Of a stretch of DNA of 60,533 bases, positions 43,993-55,050 are shown one piece after another. The stretch comes from Akkermansia muciniphila (GTDB lineage Bacteria > Verrucomicrobiota > Verrucomicrobiia > Verrucomicrobiales > Akkermansiaceae). Within the stretch, counting starts at the first letter, position 1, and each line of letters begins with the position of its first letter. The translations under genes and the position numbers were made by a program. The notes under the pieces were generated by a model, which saw nothing but the letters and a program-made list of their open reading frames with translations, made no database searches and was not told where the DNA came from. Location of the stretch: positions 1 to 60,533 of the forward strand of contig CAMDCV010000026.1 in the NCBI GenBank assembly GCA_945890645.1, written 5' to 3'.

Positions 43993-45138
43993 ATGAAAAT
44001 ACGCAACATCGGCATCATCATGAACGGCGTCACAGGACGCATGGGCACCAACCAACACCTGGTGCGATCCATCCTCGCGATTCGTCAACAAGGAGGCCTA
44101 GTCTGCGGTGACGAGCGCATCATGCCCGACCCAATCCTAACAGGTCGCAATGCCAATAAACTCGCGCAACTCGCTGCAAAGTATGGTGTGGAGAAATTCA
44201 CGACGGACCTTGATGCGGTATTAGCCGATTCGTATTATGAAATTTTCTTTGATGCAAGTGGCACACCTCATCGCATTCCTTTCTTGGAGCGGGCCATCGC
44301 TGCGGGTAAGCACATCTATTGTGAAAAACCGACGGCGGTGTTGGCTTCCGAAGCTTATCGCATTGCCGAAGTGGCAGAAAAGGCTGGCGTGAAAAACGGC
44401 ACCGTACAGGACAAACTCTGGCTACCCGGTATTCGTAAATTTCAATTGCTCAAGGAGCAGGGATTTTTTGGAGAGATTCTCTCGGTGCGGGGGGAATTTG
44501 GTTACTGGGTATTCACCGGAGAAAATCTTGAACAACCGGCGCAGCGCCCGAGTTGGAACTATCGCAATGAAGACGGCGGCGGCATGATCGTCGATATGCA
44601 TTGCCACTGGCGCTATGTAATCGACAATCTTTTTGGCAACGTTACGCGAGTCTTTTGCAAAGCCGCGACACATATTCCGCAGCGTCGCAATGAAAGTGGT
44701 GAGTTGTTTCCCTGCACGGCAGATGATTCGGCATATGCGTTGTTTGAAACGGATACGGGTGTGATTTGCCAGTTCAATAGCAGCTGGGCCGTACGAGTGC
44801 GACGCGATGATTTGCTGACCATGCAAGTCGATGGCACCAAAGGATCAGCCATCGTCGGACTCCGCAAATGCTGGGTGCAACATCACAGCGTAACGCCACG
44901 TCCTGTCTGGAATCCTGACATCGATAGTCCCTTGAATTTTTATGATAATTGGACCGAAGTACCCGATCAAAGCGCTTACGATAATGCCTTCAAAATCCAG
45001 TGGGAGCTGTTTCTCAAACACGTCGTTGGCAACGAGCCTTTCCGCTGGACTTTGCGCGAGGGAGCTAAAGGCGTGCAACTTGCGGAACTAAGCTGGGACT
45101 CGCACCACAAAGGCGCGTGGGTGGATGTGCCTCACTAA
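43993..45138 (+). CDS. Gfo/Idh/MocA-family NAD(P)-dependent oxidoreductase
   Basis: 381 residues from ATG 43993 (a TTG at 43984 is less likely). The N-terminal Rossmann fold starts MKIRNIGIIMNGVTGRMGTN with a glycine-rich loop. The family signature is AIAAGKHIYCEKPTAVLASE, with the catalytic lysine in EKP. The C-terminal alpha/beta domain holds GYWVFTGENLEQPAQRPSWN and MIVDMHCHWRYVIDNLFG, where the HCHWR His is a likely catalytic residue. It oxidises or reduces a sugar, inositol or keto-sugar; substrate unknown. The stop overlaps by four bases with that of the convergent pfkA gene. Confidence 0.88.
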   Translation: MKIRNIGIIMNGVTGRMGTNQHLVRSILAIRQQGGLVCGDERIMPDPILTGRNANKLAQLAAKYGVEKFTTDLDAVLADSYYEIFFDASGTPHRIPFLERAIAAGKHIYCEKPTAVLASEAYRIAEVAEKAGVKNGTVQDKLWLPGIRKFQLLKEQGFFGEILSVRGEFGYWVFTGENLEQPAQRPSWNYRNEDGGGMIVDMHCHWRYVIDNLFGNVTRVFCKAATHIPQRRNESGELFPCTADDSAYALFETDTGVICQFNSSWAVRVRRDDLLTMQVDGTKGSAIVGLRKCWVQHHSVTPRPVWNPDIDSPLNFYDNWTEVPDQSAYDNAFKIQWELFLKHVVGNEPFRWTLREGAKGVQLAELSWDSHHKGAWVDVPH

Positions 45139-46100
45139 CTCGCGAGCGGAGCGCAAAGCTTGAGCAAGTCTTGATCAATCTTATAGCGTTGGCTGGTGAC
45201 TACCTGGATGGGCACTGATCCAAAAGTTCCATCGCGAAATGTCATGATGGCGTTAGAGTTGCCAGCGCGCAGAGAATCGACGGCTGCGACGGCAAATTTA
45301 TATGCCATGATGCGATCGTGCACGGTCGGTGAGCCGCCGCGTTGGACGTGACCGAGCACCGTGAGGCGCGCGTCCATCTTCAGCGAATCCGTGAGCCAGC
45401 GAGTGAGGTGCTCTGACATGCGCGTGCCCTCAGCGACGATGGCGAGAACGTAAGTACGACCATTTTTTCTCTCCTCGTCGAGTCGAGCGCCGATTTTATC
45501 AAGATCGTAGGGAATTTCAGGGATGAGGCAAATTTCTGCGCCGCTGGAAAGGGCGGAAACCATCGCGAGATAACCGCAATGACGGCCCATGACTTCGATC
45601 ACAAAGGCGCGGGAAAACGACGTCGCGGTGTCGCGGATCGAGTCCACGGATTGACGAATCATGTTCAGCGCTGTGTCAACGCCGAGGCAGTAATCGGTGC
45701 CAGGAATGTCATTGTCGATGGTTGCGGGAATGCCGGCGAAAGGCACACCGAAATCGGCATAAAATTGATTCAGCGCGCTGAAGGAACCATCGCCTCCGAT
45801 GACGATCATTTGTCCGATGCCACGGCGTTGTAAATTGTCGTAGGCTTGTTGACGGTATTGCAGTTCAAAGAATCGCTTCGAGCGCGACGAGCGCAGCACG
45901 GTGCCACCGCGGTGTAGGATGCCGGAGCAGCGCTCGCGGTCAGCCTCGACGATATGATCGTCGATCAATCCGCGCAGACCGTCATAGACGAGATAGGGCT
46001 TGAAGCCCTGCTTGCGGGCGTATTCTACGCAGCATTTGACGGCGGGGTTCATGCCGGCACTGTCGCCGCCGGACGTCATGATCGCGATACCTTGAGACAT
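45135..46100 (-). CDS. pfkA: ATP-dependent 6-phosphofructokinase
   Basis: About 321 residues from ATG 46100 (MSQGIAIMTSGGDSAGMNPA); Met at 46124 and 46142 are possible upstream starts without extra domain. Conserved blocks: TSGGDSAGMN for nucleotide binding, IVIGGDGSFSALNQFY, PATIDNDIPGTDYCLGVDTA with the catalytic Asp, VIEVMGRHCGYLAM, and ILGHVQRGGSPTVHDRIMAY-like LGHVQRGGSP. The Gly in GGDGS is expected for ATP rather than pyrophosphate as donor. It catalyses the committed step of glycolysis. A membrane pyrophosphatase and enolase lie within 6 kb but in separate units. Confidence 0.93.
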   Translation of the reverse strand: MSQGIAIMTSGGDSAGMNPAVKCCVEYARKQGFKPYLVYDGLRGLIDDHIVEADRERCSGILHRGGTVLRSSRSKRFFELQYRQQAYDNLQRRGIGQMIVIGGDGSFSALNQFYADFGVPFAGIPATIDNDIPGTDYCLGVDTALNMIRQSVDSIRDTATSFSRAFVIEVMGRHCGYLAMVSALSSGAEICLIPEIPYDLDKIGARLDEERKNGRTYVLAIVAEGTRMSEHLTRWLTDSLKMDARLTVLGHVQRGGSPTVHDRIMAYKFAVAAVDSLRAGNSNAIMTFRDGTFGSVPIQVVTSQRYKIDQDLLKLCAPLAS

Positions 46101-46281
46101 GTCGAGGTGAGCAAACTCTCTCATAGGCAAAATAGCAAGCACATCGTGTGCGAAAGTATCGGGAAATTCAGTGGCATGATGGACATCTTAGCAAAGCAAA
46201 ATTTTCTTATAAATGGCACCCAAGAATTTGAGTATTTTTTGCTGCTTGGAAAGTATTTGCTTGTTGTGATAGGGGTAGCGC

Positions 46282-47619
46282 ATGACAGAACGAGAAATCC
46301 GCCAAGTGCTCAATCTCACAGGAGTAATGCCCAGTCGACAACTCGGGCAAAATTTTCTAACGGATGCTGCTACGGCCCACGCGATCGTCGATCACCTCGA
46401 CTTACAAGCCGATGATACCGTGGTGGAAGTTGGTCCCGGCACTGGTGCACTCACCTGTCATGTCGTAGGACGCGTTAAAAAAGTAGTGCTAGTCGAATTC
46501 GATTCCCGACTTGCCGCTGCATTACAGGAAAAATTTGCAGACCGGGCGGACGTCGAAGTTGTTCATCAGGATGCCGTGGAATTTGATTTGCGACGTTTGT
46601 TTCCAGAGCGTCCAATCAAGTTTCTCGGCAACCTTCCCTACGCAAGTGGCGGTGCAATCATGAAAAACTTTTTGTCGGTCCCGCATCCCTTCTCGCGTGC
46701 CGTGATCATGTTGCAGAAGGAAGTAATTGATCGCCTCAGCGCGGCACCAGGGCACGCCGATTATGGACTTCTCTCCCTGCGGGTGCAGAGCGCATGGCAT
46801 GTACAAACTGTAATGGAAGTGCCCCCCGAAGTATTCTATCCGATTCCCCAGGTCGATTCAAGCGTTGCAGTTCTTACACCACGTTCGGATTTACCCGCAT
46901 TTGACCGCCGATTGTTTGATGAGCTGCTGCGTCGTGGATTTGGTCAGCGTCGCAAGCAATTGCATAAATTAATGCCCGAGCATGACGGATGGAATTCTTT
47001 GATCGAAACATTGGGCGTGCCGGCAACCGTGCGGGCGGAAGAACTCAATTTATCACAATGGCTGACGATCACTCACCATTTTGACGATCATCCCTTAAAA
47101 GAAATTCCTCAAAAAGGTTCCGAAATTTTTGACGTGGTGGATGAGCATGACCAAGTGGTGAGTCAGTCCACTCGTGCAGAAATTCACGCGCAAGGATTGC
47201 GGCATCGGGCAATTCACGTTTTTGTATTTAATAAGCGCAAAGACTTACTTTTGCAGTTGCGATCGAAGCTAAAGGACAACCACCCCGGCGTATGGGATTC
47301 CAGTGCGGCAGGGCATCTTGATACTGGCGAAGATTATGCGACATGCGCCGTCCGCGAGTTACACGAAGAGCTGGGAATTACGAAAGAAACGGTTGTCGAA
47401 GTAGGAAAGCTTTCTCCCAGCCCTGCGACCGGGTGGGAATTTGTCGCTTTGTATGCCGTGCAATATCAGGGCGCTTTACGATTCCCCTGCTCAGAAATTG
47501 ATGCAGTGCAGTGGTTCCCTCTGGCCATCATTGAAGAATGGGTAAAAAAACGTCCTTCAGATTTTGCTACAGGCTTCCTAGAATGCTGGGAATTATTTGG
47601 TAAAACCAGCGCCACCTGA
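46282..47619 (+). CDS. rsmA: Fusion of RsmA/KsgA rRNA dimethyltransferase with a Nudix hydrolase
   Basis: 445 residues. The first ~262 are a complete KsgA: PSRQLGQNFLTDAATAHAIV at the start, SAM-binding VVEVGPGTGALTCHV, catalytic FLGNLPYASGGAIMKNFL (NLPY motif), VIMLQKEVIDRLSA and the C-terminal helical domain RRGFGQRRKQLHKLM. The enzyme dimethylates two adenines of helix 45 in 16S rRNA. A linker then leads to a full Nudix domain (about 278-440), with HRAIHVFVFNKRKDLLLQLR, PGVWDSSAAGHLDTGEDYAT and the Nudix box G-x5-E-x7-REL-x-EELGI intact. The Nudix part resembles isopentenyl-diphosphate isomerase-like or YfcD-like members. Length and frame are continuous, so the fusion is real in this sequence. 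Followed by a hairpin terminator. Confidence 0.93.
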   Translation: MTEREIRQVLNLTGVMPSRQLGQNFLTDAATAHAIVDHLDLQADDTVVEVGPGTGALTCHVVGRVKKVVLVEFDSRLAAALQEKFADRADVEVVHQDAVEFDLRRLFPERPIKFLGNLPYASGGAIMKNFLSVPHPFSRAVIMLQKEVIDRLSAAPGHADYGLLSLRVQSAWHVQTVMEVPPEVFYPIPQVDSSVAVLTPRSDLPAFDRRLFDELLRRGFGQRRKQLHKLMPEHDGWNSLIETLGVPATVRAEELNLSQWLTITHHFDDHPLKEIPQKGSEIFDVVDEHDQVVSQSTRAEIHAQGLRHRAIHVFVFNKRKDLLLQLRSKLKDNHPGVWDSSAAGHLDTGEDYATCAVRELHEELGITKETVVEVGKLSPSPATGWEFVALYAVQYQGALRFPCSEIDAVQWFPLAIIEEWVKKRPSDFATGFLECWELFGKTSAT

Positions 47620-47653
47620 TGACTCCTCTTGCTATAAAATTTACTATAAAAAA

Positions 47654-47681
47654 ATGCTTCGTATCGAAAAATACGAAGCAT
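47654..47681. terminator. Bidirectional terminator between rsmA-nudix and the HTH gene
   Basis: Perfect 11-bp stem ATGCTTCGTAT (47654-47664) / ATACGAAGCAT (47671-47681) with a 6-base loop. A-rich on the left and T-rich on the right, so it can end both convergent transcripts. Confidence 0.85.
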
Positions 47682-47707
47682 CCATTTGTAATTGACTGAT
47701 ACTAAAT

Positions 47708-48037
47708 TTAGTCGATGCAAGAGCGGATTTCCTTGCGGAGTTCCTTCGCTTCTGCATTGAGTTTGGCAAGAGATTTCTCTGCTTTAGCGATTTCCGATTT
47801 CACTGCAGTTAAACGGTCCCACAGCTTGCTAGGATTGCGTTTTTTGTTCACGGCTTTTTTCGCTTTTTTACCAGATTTCTTATTCCAAGCTGACAGAGTC
47901 ATGGGGGTAACCTTGAATTTTTTTACGGCTGCGGTTTGTCCGCCGCGACCATTCTCGGCGTTGAATTTTTCAACAAAAGCAAGAATCTCACTTTTTTCTT
48001 CTTGGGTATATCTTTTAACTGTACGTTTAGCTGGCAT
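47708..48037 (-). CDS. Small basic helix-turn-helix protein, unknown
   Basis: A 109-residue, Lys-rich protein. Residues ~8-55 (RYTQEEKSEILAFVEKFNAE, TAAVKKFKVTPMTLSAWNKK) form a predicted helix-turn-helix of the type found at the start of IS3-family and related transposases. A basic stretch KKAKKAVNKKRNP follows, then a heptad-like helix (DRLTAVKSEIAKAEKSLAKL) likely to form a coiled coil. No transposase body follows, so it is not an insertion sequence as it stands. Probable DNA-binding or nucleoid-associated protein; function unknown. A possible promoter reads TTGTAT, 18 bases, TACTAT upstream of its start. Confidence 0.6.
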   Translation of the reverse strand: MPAKRTVKRYTQEEKSEILAFVEKFNAENGRGGQTAAVKKFKVTPMTLSAWNKKSGKKAKKAVNKKRNPSKLWDRLTAVKSEIAKAEKSLAKLNAEAKELRKEIRSCID

Positions 48038-48124
48038 AGCACGAGTTACCTAGTGCCATATAGTAATGAATGCAACAAATAATATACAATTTCGTCACAT
48101 TTTTTTTCCTATCATGCAAAATGA

Positions 48125-49522
<1,398 letters not shown>

Positions 49523-49547
49523 CTCTTGCGCTCACTCGCACCTATAC

Positions 49548-49576
49548 AAGGTCACACGGCAACGTGTGGCCTTTTT
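49548..49576 (+). terminator. Terminator of eno
   Basis: Stem AAGGTCACACG (49548-49558) / CGTGTGGCCTT (49563-49573, one G-T pair) with GCAA loop and a T run. Confidence 0.9.
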
Positions 49577-49663
49577 TGTGCCCCGCGTGGCCCAAAAATT
49601 GTCTTGCCAGACTCGATGCAATGTAGATTCTGATCTAACCCAAAACCACATAACCCATTCCTT

Positions 49664-51730
49664 ATGCTCGATTCCCTATTTCAAGAACATGGTATCACTG
49701 TCTCCATTGGCCTCGGTTTCGCAAGTCTACTCATCGCTTTATGGCTCATTCGTTCCGTCTTAGCAGCGAGTGCCGGCAATGAGCGTATGAAAACGATCGC
49801 GGCAGCTATTCAAGCGGGTGCAGCAGCATATCTGCATCGACAAGTGATGGCGATTTCTTGGATCGCGGTGGTGATGTTCATCGCCGTTGGTTTTTTGCGC
49901 AACTGGTCAACAGCCTCAGGTTTTGTCGTGGGCGCGGTTTGCTCGTTGATTGCTGGTTACATTGGTATGAACATCGCCGTTCGCGCGAATGTCCGCACCG
50001 CCCAGGCCGCATCCGTGGGTGCTCGGCCAGCATTGCGTGTTGCCTTCAATGGTGGTGCTGTGACGGGGTTGCTTGTCGTTGGCTTGGGGCTGGTATCCGT
50101 CGGTCTGTTTTACCTGATTACCAAAAAAATCTATCAAGATGAACGACTCGCGATTGACTCATTGGTGGGTCTTGCACTTGGCAGCTCATTGATCAGCGTG
50201 TTTGCCCGTCTCGGCGGCGGCATTTATACCAAAGCAGCGGACGTGGGCGCGGACTTGGTCGGAAAAATCGAACAGAATTTACACGAGGACGACCCACGCA
50301 ATCCTGCAACCATCGCCGACAACGTCGGTGATAACGTCGGAGACTGCGCGGGCATGGCGGCGGATGTTTTTGAAACGTATGCGGTCAGCTTGATCGGTGC
50401 GATTCTGATCGGCTACCTTACGTCTACTGGGCATGCAGCGGCCACACTGATCTATCCGTTTTTAATTTGTGGCCTCGCCATCATCGGCTCACTGCTCGGA
50501 ATTTGGTTTGTGAATTTCACCAAGACCGACGCGACAAAAGCCCTCATTGGCGGTGTCGGTGTCAGCGGCGTCGTGACAGCGGCGCTGATTTATCCAGCTA
50601 CGACGGCGCTATTTCCTCAAGCGATTGATTTCTCCGGAAAAATGATTGGCTCGTCCGCGTTGTTCAGTTGTGCGCTGATTGGCATTGCCCTGACCTTTGC
50701 CACGGTATGGATCACGAACTATTATACCTCCACGGCGCATAAGCCTGTGCGCCGCATCGCCGATGCCTCCGAAACTGGTCATGCCACGAACATCATCGCG
50801 GGGATCAGTGTGGGGCATCACTCCACCACCCTGCCGGTGTTACTGATCGCGGCATCCATCCTTGGCTGCTATGAACTCGCCGGACTCTACGGCATTGCCG
50901 TGGCGGTCATCAGCATGCTGAGCCTTTCCGGTATTATCATTTCGCTCGATGCTTTCGGGCCCATTACAGACAACGCGGGTGGCATTGCCGTGATGAGCGG
51001 GCTCGACGCGGAAGTGCGCAAGATCACCGATGAACTCGATGCCGTAGGCAACACGATGAAAGCTGTCACGAAAGGCTACGCGATTGCCTCCGCGGGCCTT
51101 GCGGCGATGGTTCTCTTTGGTTCCTATGTAGAAGAATTGAAATTCCACCTTCCCTCGACTGAAGCGCTAAACTTTGATCTGACTAATCCCAAAATCATCA
51201 TCGGCCTCTTCATTGGCGGTCTGTTGCCCTACATTTTCACGGCCTATGCGATGGATGCGGTTGGCTCCGCCGCCGGTGCGGTAGTGAACGAAGTACGCCG
51301 ACAAGTCAAAGCCTTCCCCGGCATTCTTACGGGAGAAACCACCCCTGACTATGGCCAGTGCGTGGACATCGTGACCAAGGCCGCATTGAAAAAAATGATC
51401 GTTCCCGCCTTATTGCCGCTGGTATTTGTGGTAGTAGTCGCGGCGATTCCTTTTCTGGGCAAAGAAGCTCTCGGTGGCGTTCTAGTAGGCACGATCGTAA
51501 CCGGTCTGTTTGTTGGCATCGCTATGACCTCTGCTGGTGGGGCGTGGGACAATGCGAAAAAATACATTGAGGAAGGCAACCACGGCGGCAAAGGTTCCCC
51601 TGCCCACCAAGCAGCCGTCACCGGTGATACCGTGGGTGATCCCTACAAAGACACCGCGGGGCCAGCCGTGAACCCCATGATCAAGGTGGTTAATATTGTA
51701 GCCATTCTGCTGATCCCGATTTTCTTCTGA
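49664..51730 (+). CDS. hppA: Membrane-bound H+-translocating pyrophosphatase
   Basis: A 688-residue multi-pass membrane protein (about 15-16 helices). It hydrolyses PPi to pump protons. The catalytic block [20 protein letters not shown], then [33 protein letters not shown], is intact, with all the Asp residues of the pyrophosphate/Mg site. A second block has [20 protein letters not shown]. The Lys after GNTM is the residue that marks K+-independent, H+-pumping enzymes, as opposed to Ala in K+-dependent forms. The third loop near the end has [20 protein letters not shown] and [20 protein letters not shown]. It recovers PPi made by biosynthesis as a proton gradient. The terminator at 51764-51793 follows. 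Confidence 0.95.
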   Translation: MLDSLFQEHGITVSIGLGFASLLIALWLIRSVLAASAGNERMKTIAAAIQAGAAAYLHRQVMAISWIAVVMFIAVGFLRNWSTASGFVVGAVCSLIAGYIGMNIAVRANVRTAQAASVGARPALRVAFNGGAVTGLLVVGLGLVSVGLFYLITKKIYQDERLAIDSLVGLALGSSLISVFARLGGGIYTKAADVGADLVGKIEQNLHEDDPRNPATIADNVGDNVGDCAGMAADVFETYAVSLIGAILIGYLTSTGHAAATLIYPFLICGLAIIGSLLGIWFVNFTKTDATKALIGGVGVSGVVTAALIYPATTALFPQAIDFSGKMIGSSALFSCALIGIALTFATVWITNYYTSTAHKPVRRIADASETGHATNIIAGISVGHHSTTLPVLLIAASILGCYELAGLYGIAVAVISMLSLSGIIISLDAFGPITDNAGGIAVMSGLDAEVRKITDELDAVGNTMKAVTKGYAIASAGLAAMVLFGSYVEELKFHLPSTEALNFDLTNPKIIIGLFIGGLLPYIFTAYAMDAVGSAAGAVVNEVRRQVKAFPGILTGETTPDYGQCVDIVTKAALKKMIVPALLPLVFVVVVAAIPFLGKEALGGVLVGTIVTGLFVGIAMTSAGGAWDNAKKYIEEGNHGGKGSPAHQAAVTGDTVGDPYKDTAGPAVNPMIKVVNIVAILLIPIFF

Positions 51731-51763
51731 GGTCAGCGCTATCATTCTACTCACCAAAAAAAT

Positions 51764-51797
51764 ATGGCTCCGGCGCATCAATGCCGGAGCCATTTTG
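51764..51797. terminator. Terminator between hppA and the adhesin-like gene
   Basis: Perfect 11-bp stem ATGGCTCCGGC (51764-51774) / GCCGGAGCCAT (51783-51793) with flanking A and T runs; both convergent genes end within about 35 bases. Confidence 0.9.
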
Positions 51798-51825
51798 ATT
51801 GGTTTGTTTTCTGTTTTTAGTCAGC

Positions 51826-54800
51826 TTAGGGTGCCAAACTCGCGCGGAAGAACATGGACTTCCAGGCAGTTGTTTGATCCCCTGGTTGGCTGAAAAGTAC
51901 ATTGAACGCACCAGAGCCAGTAGTACTATGTTCACCAGCGCTAGTCCAGTTTTCCAAGTTGGTGCTGTATTCGATAAGCAACATCTGGTTAGGTTCGCTG
52001 AGGAAACCGTGAGTAACGGTGGTACTGACTGTGTCGAATACCGGCAAACCGATAGATGTCATAGCCAAGGAAATCGGCTCCGTTGCTTCGGGCTGATTGC
52101 CAGTGAATTGGACAGCATCAATTAACCAGAGTTCATTGGCTGCATTATTCGTCAGAGTGATGCGATAACGCAGAGACGCTGCTTGGGGAAGATTCGTGAT
52201 CATGACGGTTCCATAACCATCTGAAGTCCGCAAACCGCCACCAGCAGGAGCAAACGCAGCTGCCGTATTATCGCCATCGTAAGCGGTGCTAGCCACAGCA
52301 GTTCCACCAGAGAATGACCAGCAAGCATTGTTATTACCGTTAACTTGTAAGGTATTATTCCATGTAGCACCATTGTCGGTACTGATCGCTACTTGCACAG
52401 TATCGGATGCTTCCATGCCGTTAGCGTTGGTATTGAGGGAAAACGCCGCAAGACGGAATCGTAGCGAATAATCACTGCCAGCCAGTGTATTGATACTGTT
52501 GGAGGTATAAGATGCTGAGCCATTGGCAACCCCAAAGGAATGCGAGCCTTCTGCAACAAGGCTAGTGCTTGCGGGGCGCTCACCGCTTGCGGAGGCCCCA
52601 GTAAAATAAGCGCCACCTGAAAGAACTCCATTTGCCGCAGATTCATTCAGTCCTTCTGCGTAAATGAGCGGTAAAACCACTTGATTCTGAACCACGGGAG
52701 TTGCCGCATTGTAGTTACTGTTACCCGCTTGGCTTGCAGTAATCACAGTAGTGCCACTGCTTACGATCGTGAGTGTGGAGCCCGATACCGTCGCGACGTT
52801 AGTGTCTGAACTCTCGTAGGTAACAGCCAATCCGGAACTAGCGGTTGCGGTAAGAGAAAACGGCTCATCGCCAGCAACTTTCGAAGGCAAAGCCGCGAAA
52901 ATAATCGTTTGATCAGCTTTGATAATCGTGCCGCTTAACGAAGGCTGAATCACCGAGTAATTGGCTGCGTCTGCACCGGTGATTTGAATCGTAGCAACAA
53001 CCGAGATTCCTTCACCCACATCGACCTGCGCGAAATTTCCAGTGAGAGGCTCTACAAGCGTAACGACATCATCACCCAAAGGGCTTCCGAGCGTAGCGCC
53101 CGTGATACTTGCTGCGGTTGTTCCGTCATACGCCCGGGTCGTGACAACAGCACCTGTAACACTGAGTGGCTTGGGCGTTATGTCGGCGGTCAAACCGGGC
53201 TGCAAAACAGTGCAATTGGCAGAAGGGGTAGCATAACTGCCCGTGCGAACGAGAAGCTTTTCAGTCGCCGCCAGTTCATCGGCAAAGGCCCAAGTCACCG
53301 AGCCAGTGGGACTGAAAATGTCACCATTCACGAGCCCATCAAAAGCAGCCGTACCAGTGACAGAAACTGCCGTAGTTGTGTCATATTCCTTATCTGCCGC
53401 TATGAGGCCAGAGATAGTAATTTGTTTCGGTGTGACGGTGCTTTCCACCGTGGCCACTGGCACAGGTGTCGCAGTAGGGCTCGACAATATGACATTGCCG
53501 CTATGAGCACCTACTGCCGCAGTCGGCGCAAGACGCACATAAATTAGTGTATCAGGAACGACTCCGCCGCTAGGCACGAGATCAAACGAATTAGCGAAAC
53601 CGGATTCAGGATCAATCGAAACTTGATAGCCCGACGGCGCGGTCACAGTAAGATTGCCAATAAGGGCAGAGGCGGAAGCAGTGAATGATGTATTTGTCGA
53701 AGGCGCGCCATACACCGTTGTAACAGCCTCCAATGTACCAACGGCATAAATTGTAGGCGATGTAGGCGGCTCAGGCGCTTCCGTCACCGCAGCGCTGGCT
53801 TCACCATCGCCTGCAGCATTTACAGCTAACAATTTTACTGGGTAATCCGTGCCGTTGACCAACCCAGTGATCAAGAGCGGGCTTGTAGTGCTCGCGGGTG
53901 AACGCTCTACGAACGTGGCTCCATTATCGATCGAATACTTATAATTTGTAATCGCAGTGCCGCCGTCGAAAGAAGGCGGAGTAAAGGCGACCGACAGCGC
54001 AGTATTACTTGGTGTGATGGTAGTAATAACAGGAGCTGTTGCAACCGTGCGTGGGACCCCTACTAGTCCACTGCTCGCTGGGCCAGTGCCAACCACGTTG
54101 ACAGAGCGCAGCTTCACGGAGTAACTTGTGCCATTGGTGAGACCACTAATAATCAAAGGAGAAGCTGTCGATGCGGGACCGGGCGTTACAAATGTCGCGC
54201 CATCGTCGATGGAATATTCTACGTTGGTTAAGGCAGATGCCCCATCATACCCTTGACTGAAGGCAACGCTCAGCTGGCCATTGCCGGGAGTGATTTCCGT
54301 AATAGTCGGAGCCGCAGGAACAACGGGAGGCACTGCGGTGATGGAAAAATCATCGATGCCGATACCTTGACCGTTCGTAGAACCGGAGACTCCCGTGAAC
54401 AACCAACGAAGATAATATGTTTGGCCATTTGCAATGTTAAGTCCGCTAATTGTGAAAGTCTTAGCGATAGAAGTTGGTGGATTAGAAATCACAGTGTTGC
54501 TTGCATCCACGGCATAGGACTGGTCCCCCGCAATGGCCGCCGTGGTGGGAGAAGATGTGGAGCCATGAAAAAACGTCCAATTAAATGCGCGAGTACCCGA
54601 GCGGTATTTTTCGAAATTCCAAGCAAGTTCGAGAGAACTGATGCCTGCACCTGTGTTATTCGTGAAAGCATATGTTATACTGCGAGGACTACTGTAGCTT
54701 CCAGTTGTCAAAAATCCCAGCGCCCTTTCAGAGGATGATCCCGTAATTCCATTCGCCCAATTGATGGCTCCACCACTTGAGGAGCCAGTCACAACTCCTG

Positions 54801-55050
54801 TGCCAGTCGTGCCATACGCCAACGTCGTTGCGGTCGTCCCCGTTGCCCAATCCGGACCGATTTTGAATCCTGTCGGCAAGGTAGCCGCAGCGCTTGAACC
54901 CATACCATCAAAATTCTGCGTAAGGGCAGAGTTGTTAGGAATCGATTGTTGCCCCCAGAGCGAAGACAGAGAAACAAAAAATCCCACACTTAAGGAAAGC
55001 GCGGAATGGAATAGACGACGGCGAACAGTCAACGAGGAGTCAGGATTCAT
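51826..55050 (-). CDS. Large exported protein with fibronectin-III, MBG/YDG and Ig-like repeats
   Basis: 1074 residues from ATG 55050 (MNPDSSLTVRRRLFHSALSL, signal peptide ending SLWGQ); frame to 55125 is not needed. N-terminal lectin-like domain (to ~230), then two fibronectin-III-like modules with near-repeated TxxGYDGxxALTNVEYSIDDG and SFDGGTAITNYKYSIDNG. An Ig-like module (TVYGAPSTNTSFTASASALI) follows, then YDG/MBG modules (AADKEYDTTTAVSVTGTAAF and VVTTRAYDGTTAASITGATL). A Big2-like stretch (TYESSDTNVATVSGSTLTIV) comes next, and a C-terminal module (LIEYSTNLENWTSAGEHSTT, MFFRASLAP) seen in many verrucomicrobial proteins. No PEP-CTERM or TM anchor at the end. Likely secreted or surface adhesin-type protein; no function assigned. 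Confidence 0.82.
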   Translation of the reverse strand: MNPDSSLTVRRRLFHSALSLSVGFFVSLSSLWGQQSIPNNSALTQNFDGMGSSAAATLPTGFKIGPDWATGTTATTLAYGTTGTGVVTGSSSGGAINWANGITGSSSERALGFLTTGSYSSPRSITYAFTNNTGAGISSLELAWNFEKYRSGTRAFNWTFFHGSTSSPTTAAIAGDQSYAVDASNTVISNPPTSIAKTFTISGLNIANGQTYYLRWLFTGVSGSTNGQGIGIDDFSITAVPPVVPAAPTITEITPGNGQLSVAFSQGYDGASALTNVEYSIDDGATFVTPGPASTASPLIISGLTNGTSYSVKLRSVNVVGTGPASSGLVGVPRTVATAPVITTITPSNTALSVAFTPPSFDGGTAITNYKYSIDNGATFVERSPASTTSPLLITGLVNGTDYPVKLLAVNAAGDGEASAAVTEAPEPPTSPTIYAVGTLEAVTTVYGAPSTNTSFTASASALIGNLTVTAPSGYQVSIDPESGFANSFDLVPSGGVVPDTLIYVRLAPTAAVGAHSGNVILSSPTATPVPVATVESTVTPKQITISGLIAADKEYDTTTAVSVTGTAAFDGLVNGDIFSPTGSVTWAFADELAATEKLLVRTGSYATPSANCTVLQPGLTADITPKPLSVTGAVVTTRAYDGTTAASITGATLGSPLGDDVVTLVEPLTGNFAQVDVGEGISVVATIQITGADAANYSVIQPSLSGTIIKADQTIIFAALPSKVAGDEPFSLTATASSGLAVTYESSDTNVATVSGSTLTIVSSGTTVITASQAGNSNYNAATPVVQNQVVLPLIYAEGLNESAANGVLSGGAYFTGASASGERPASTSLVAEGSHSFGVANGSASYTSNSINTLAGSDYSLRFRLAAFSLNTNANGMEASDTVQVAISTDNGATWNNTLQVNGNNNACWSFSGGTAVASTAYDGDNTAAAFAPAGGGLRTSDGYGTVMITNLPQAASLRYRITLTNNAANELWLIDAVQFTGNQPEATEPISLAMTSIGLPVFDTVSTTVTHGFLSEPNQMLLIEYSTNLENWTSAGEHSTTGSGAFNVLFSQPGDQTTAWKSMFFRASLAP

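Noticed and set aside
47708-48037. Insertion sequence (IS3) at the HTH gene
   Set aside because: No second frame, no DDE domain and no inverted repeats around it.
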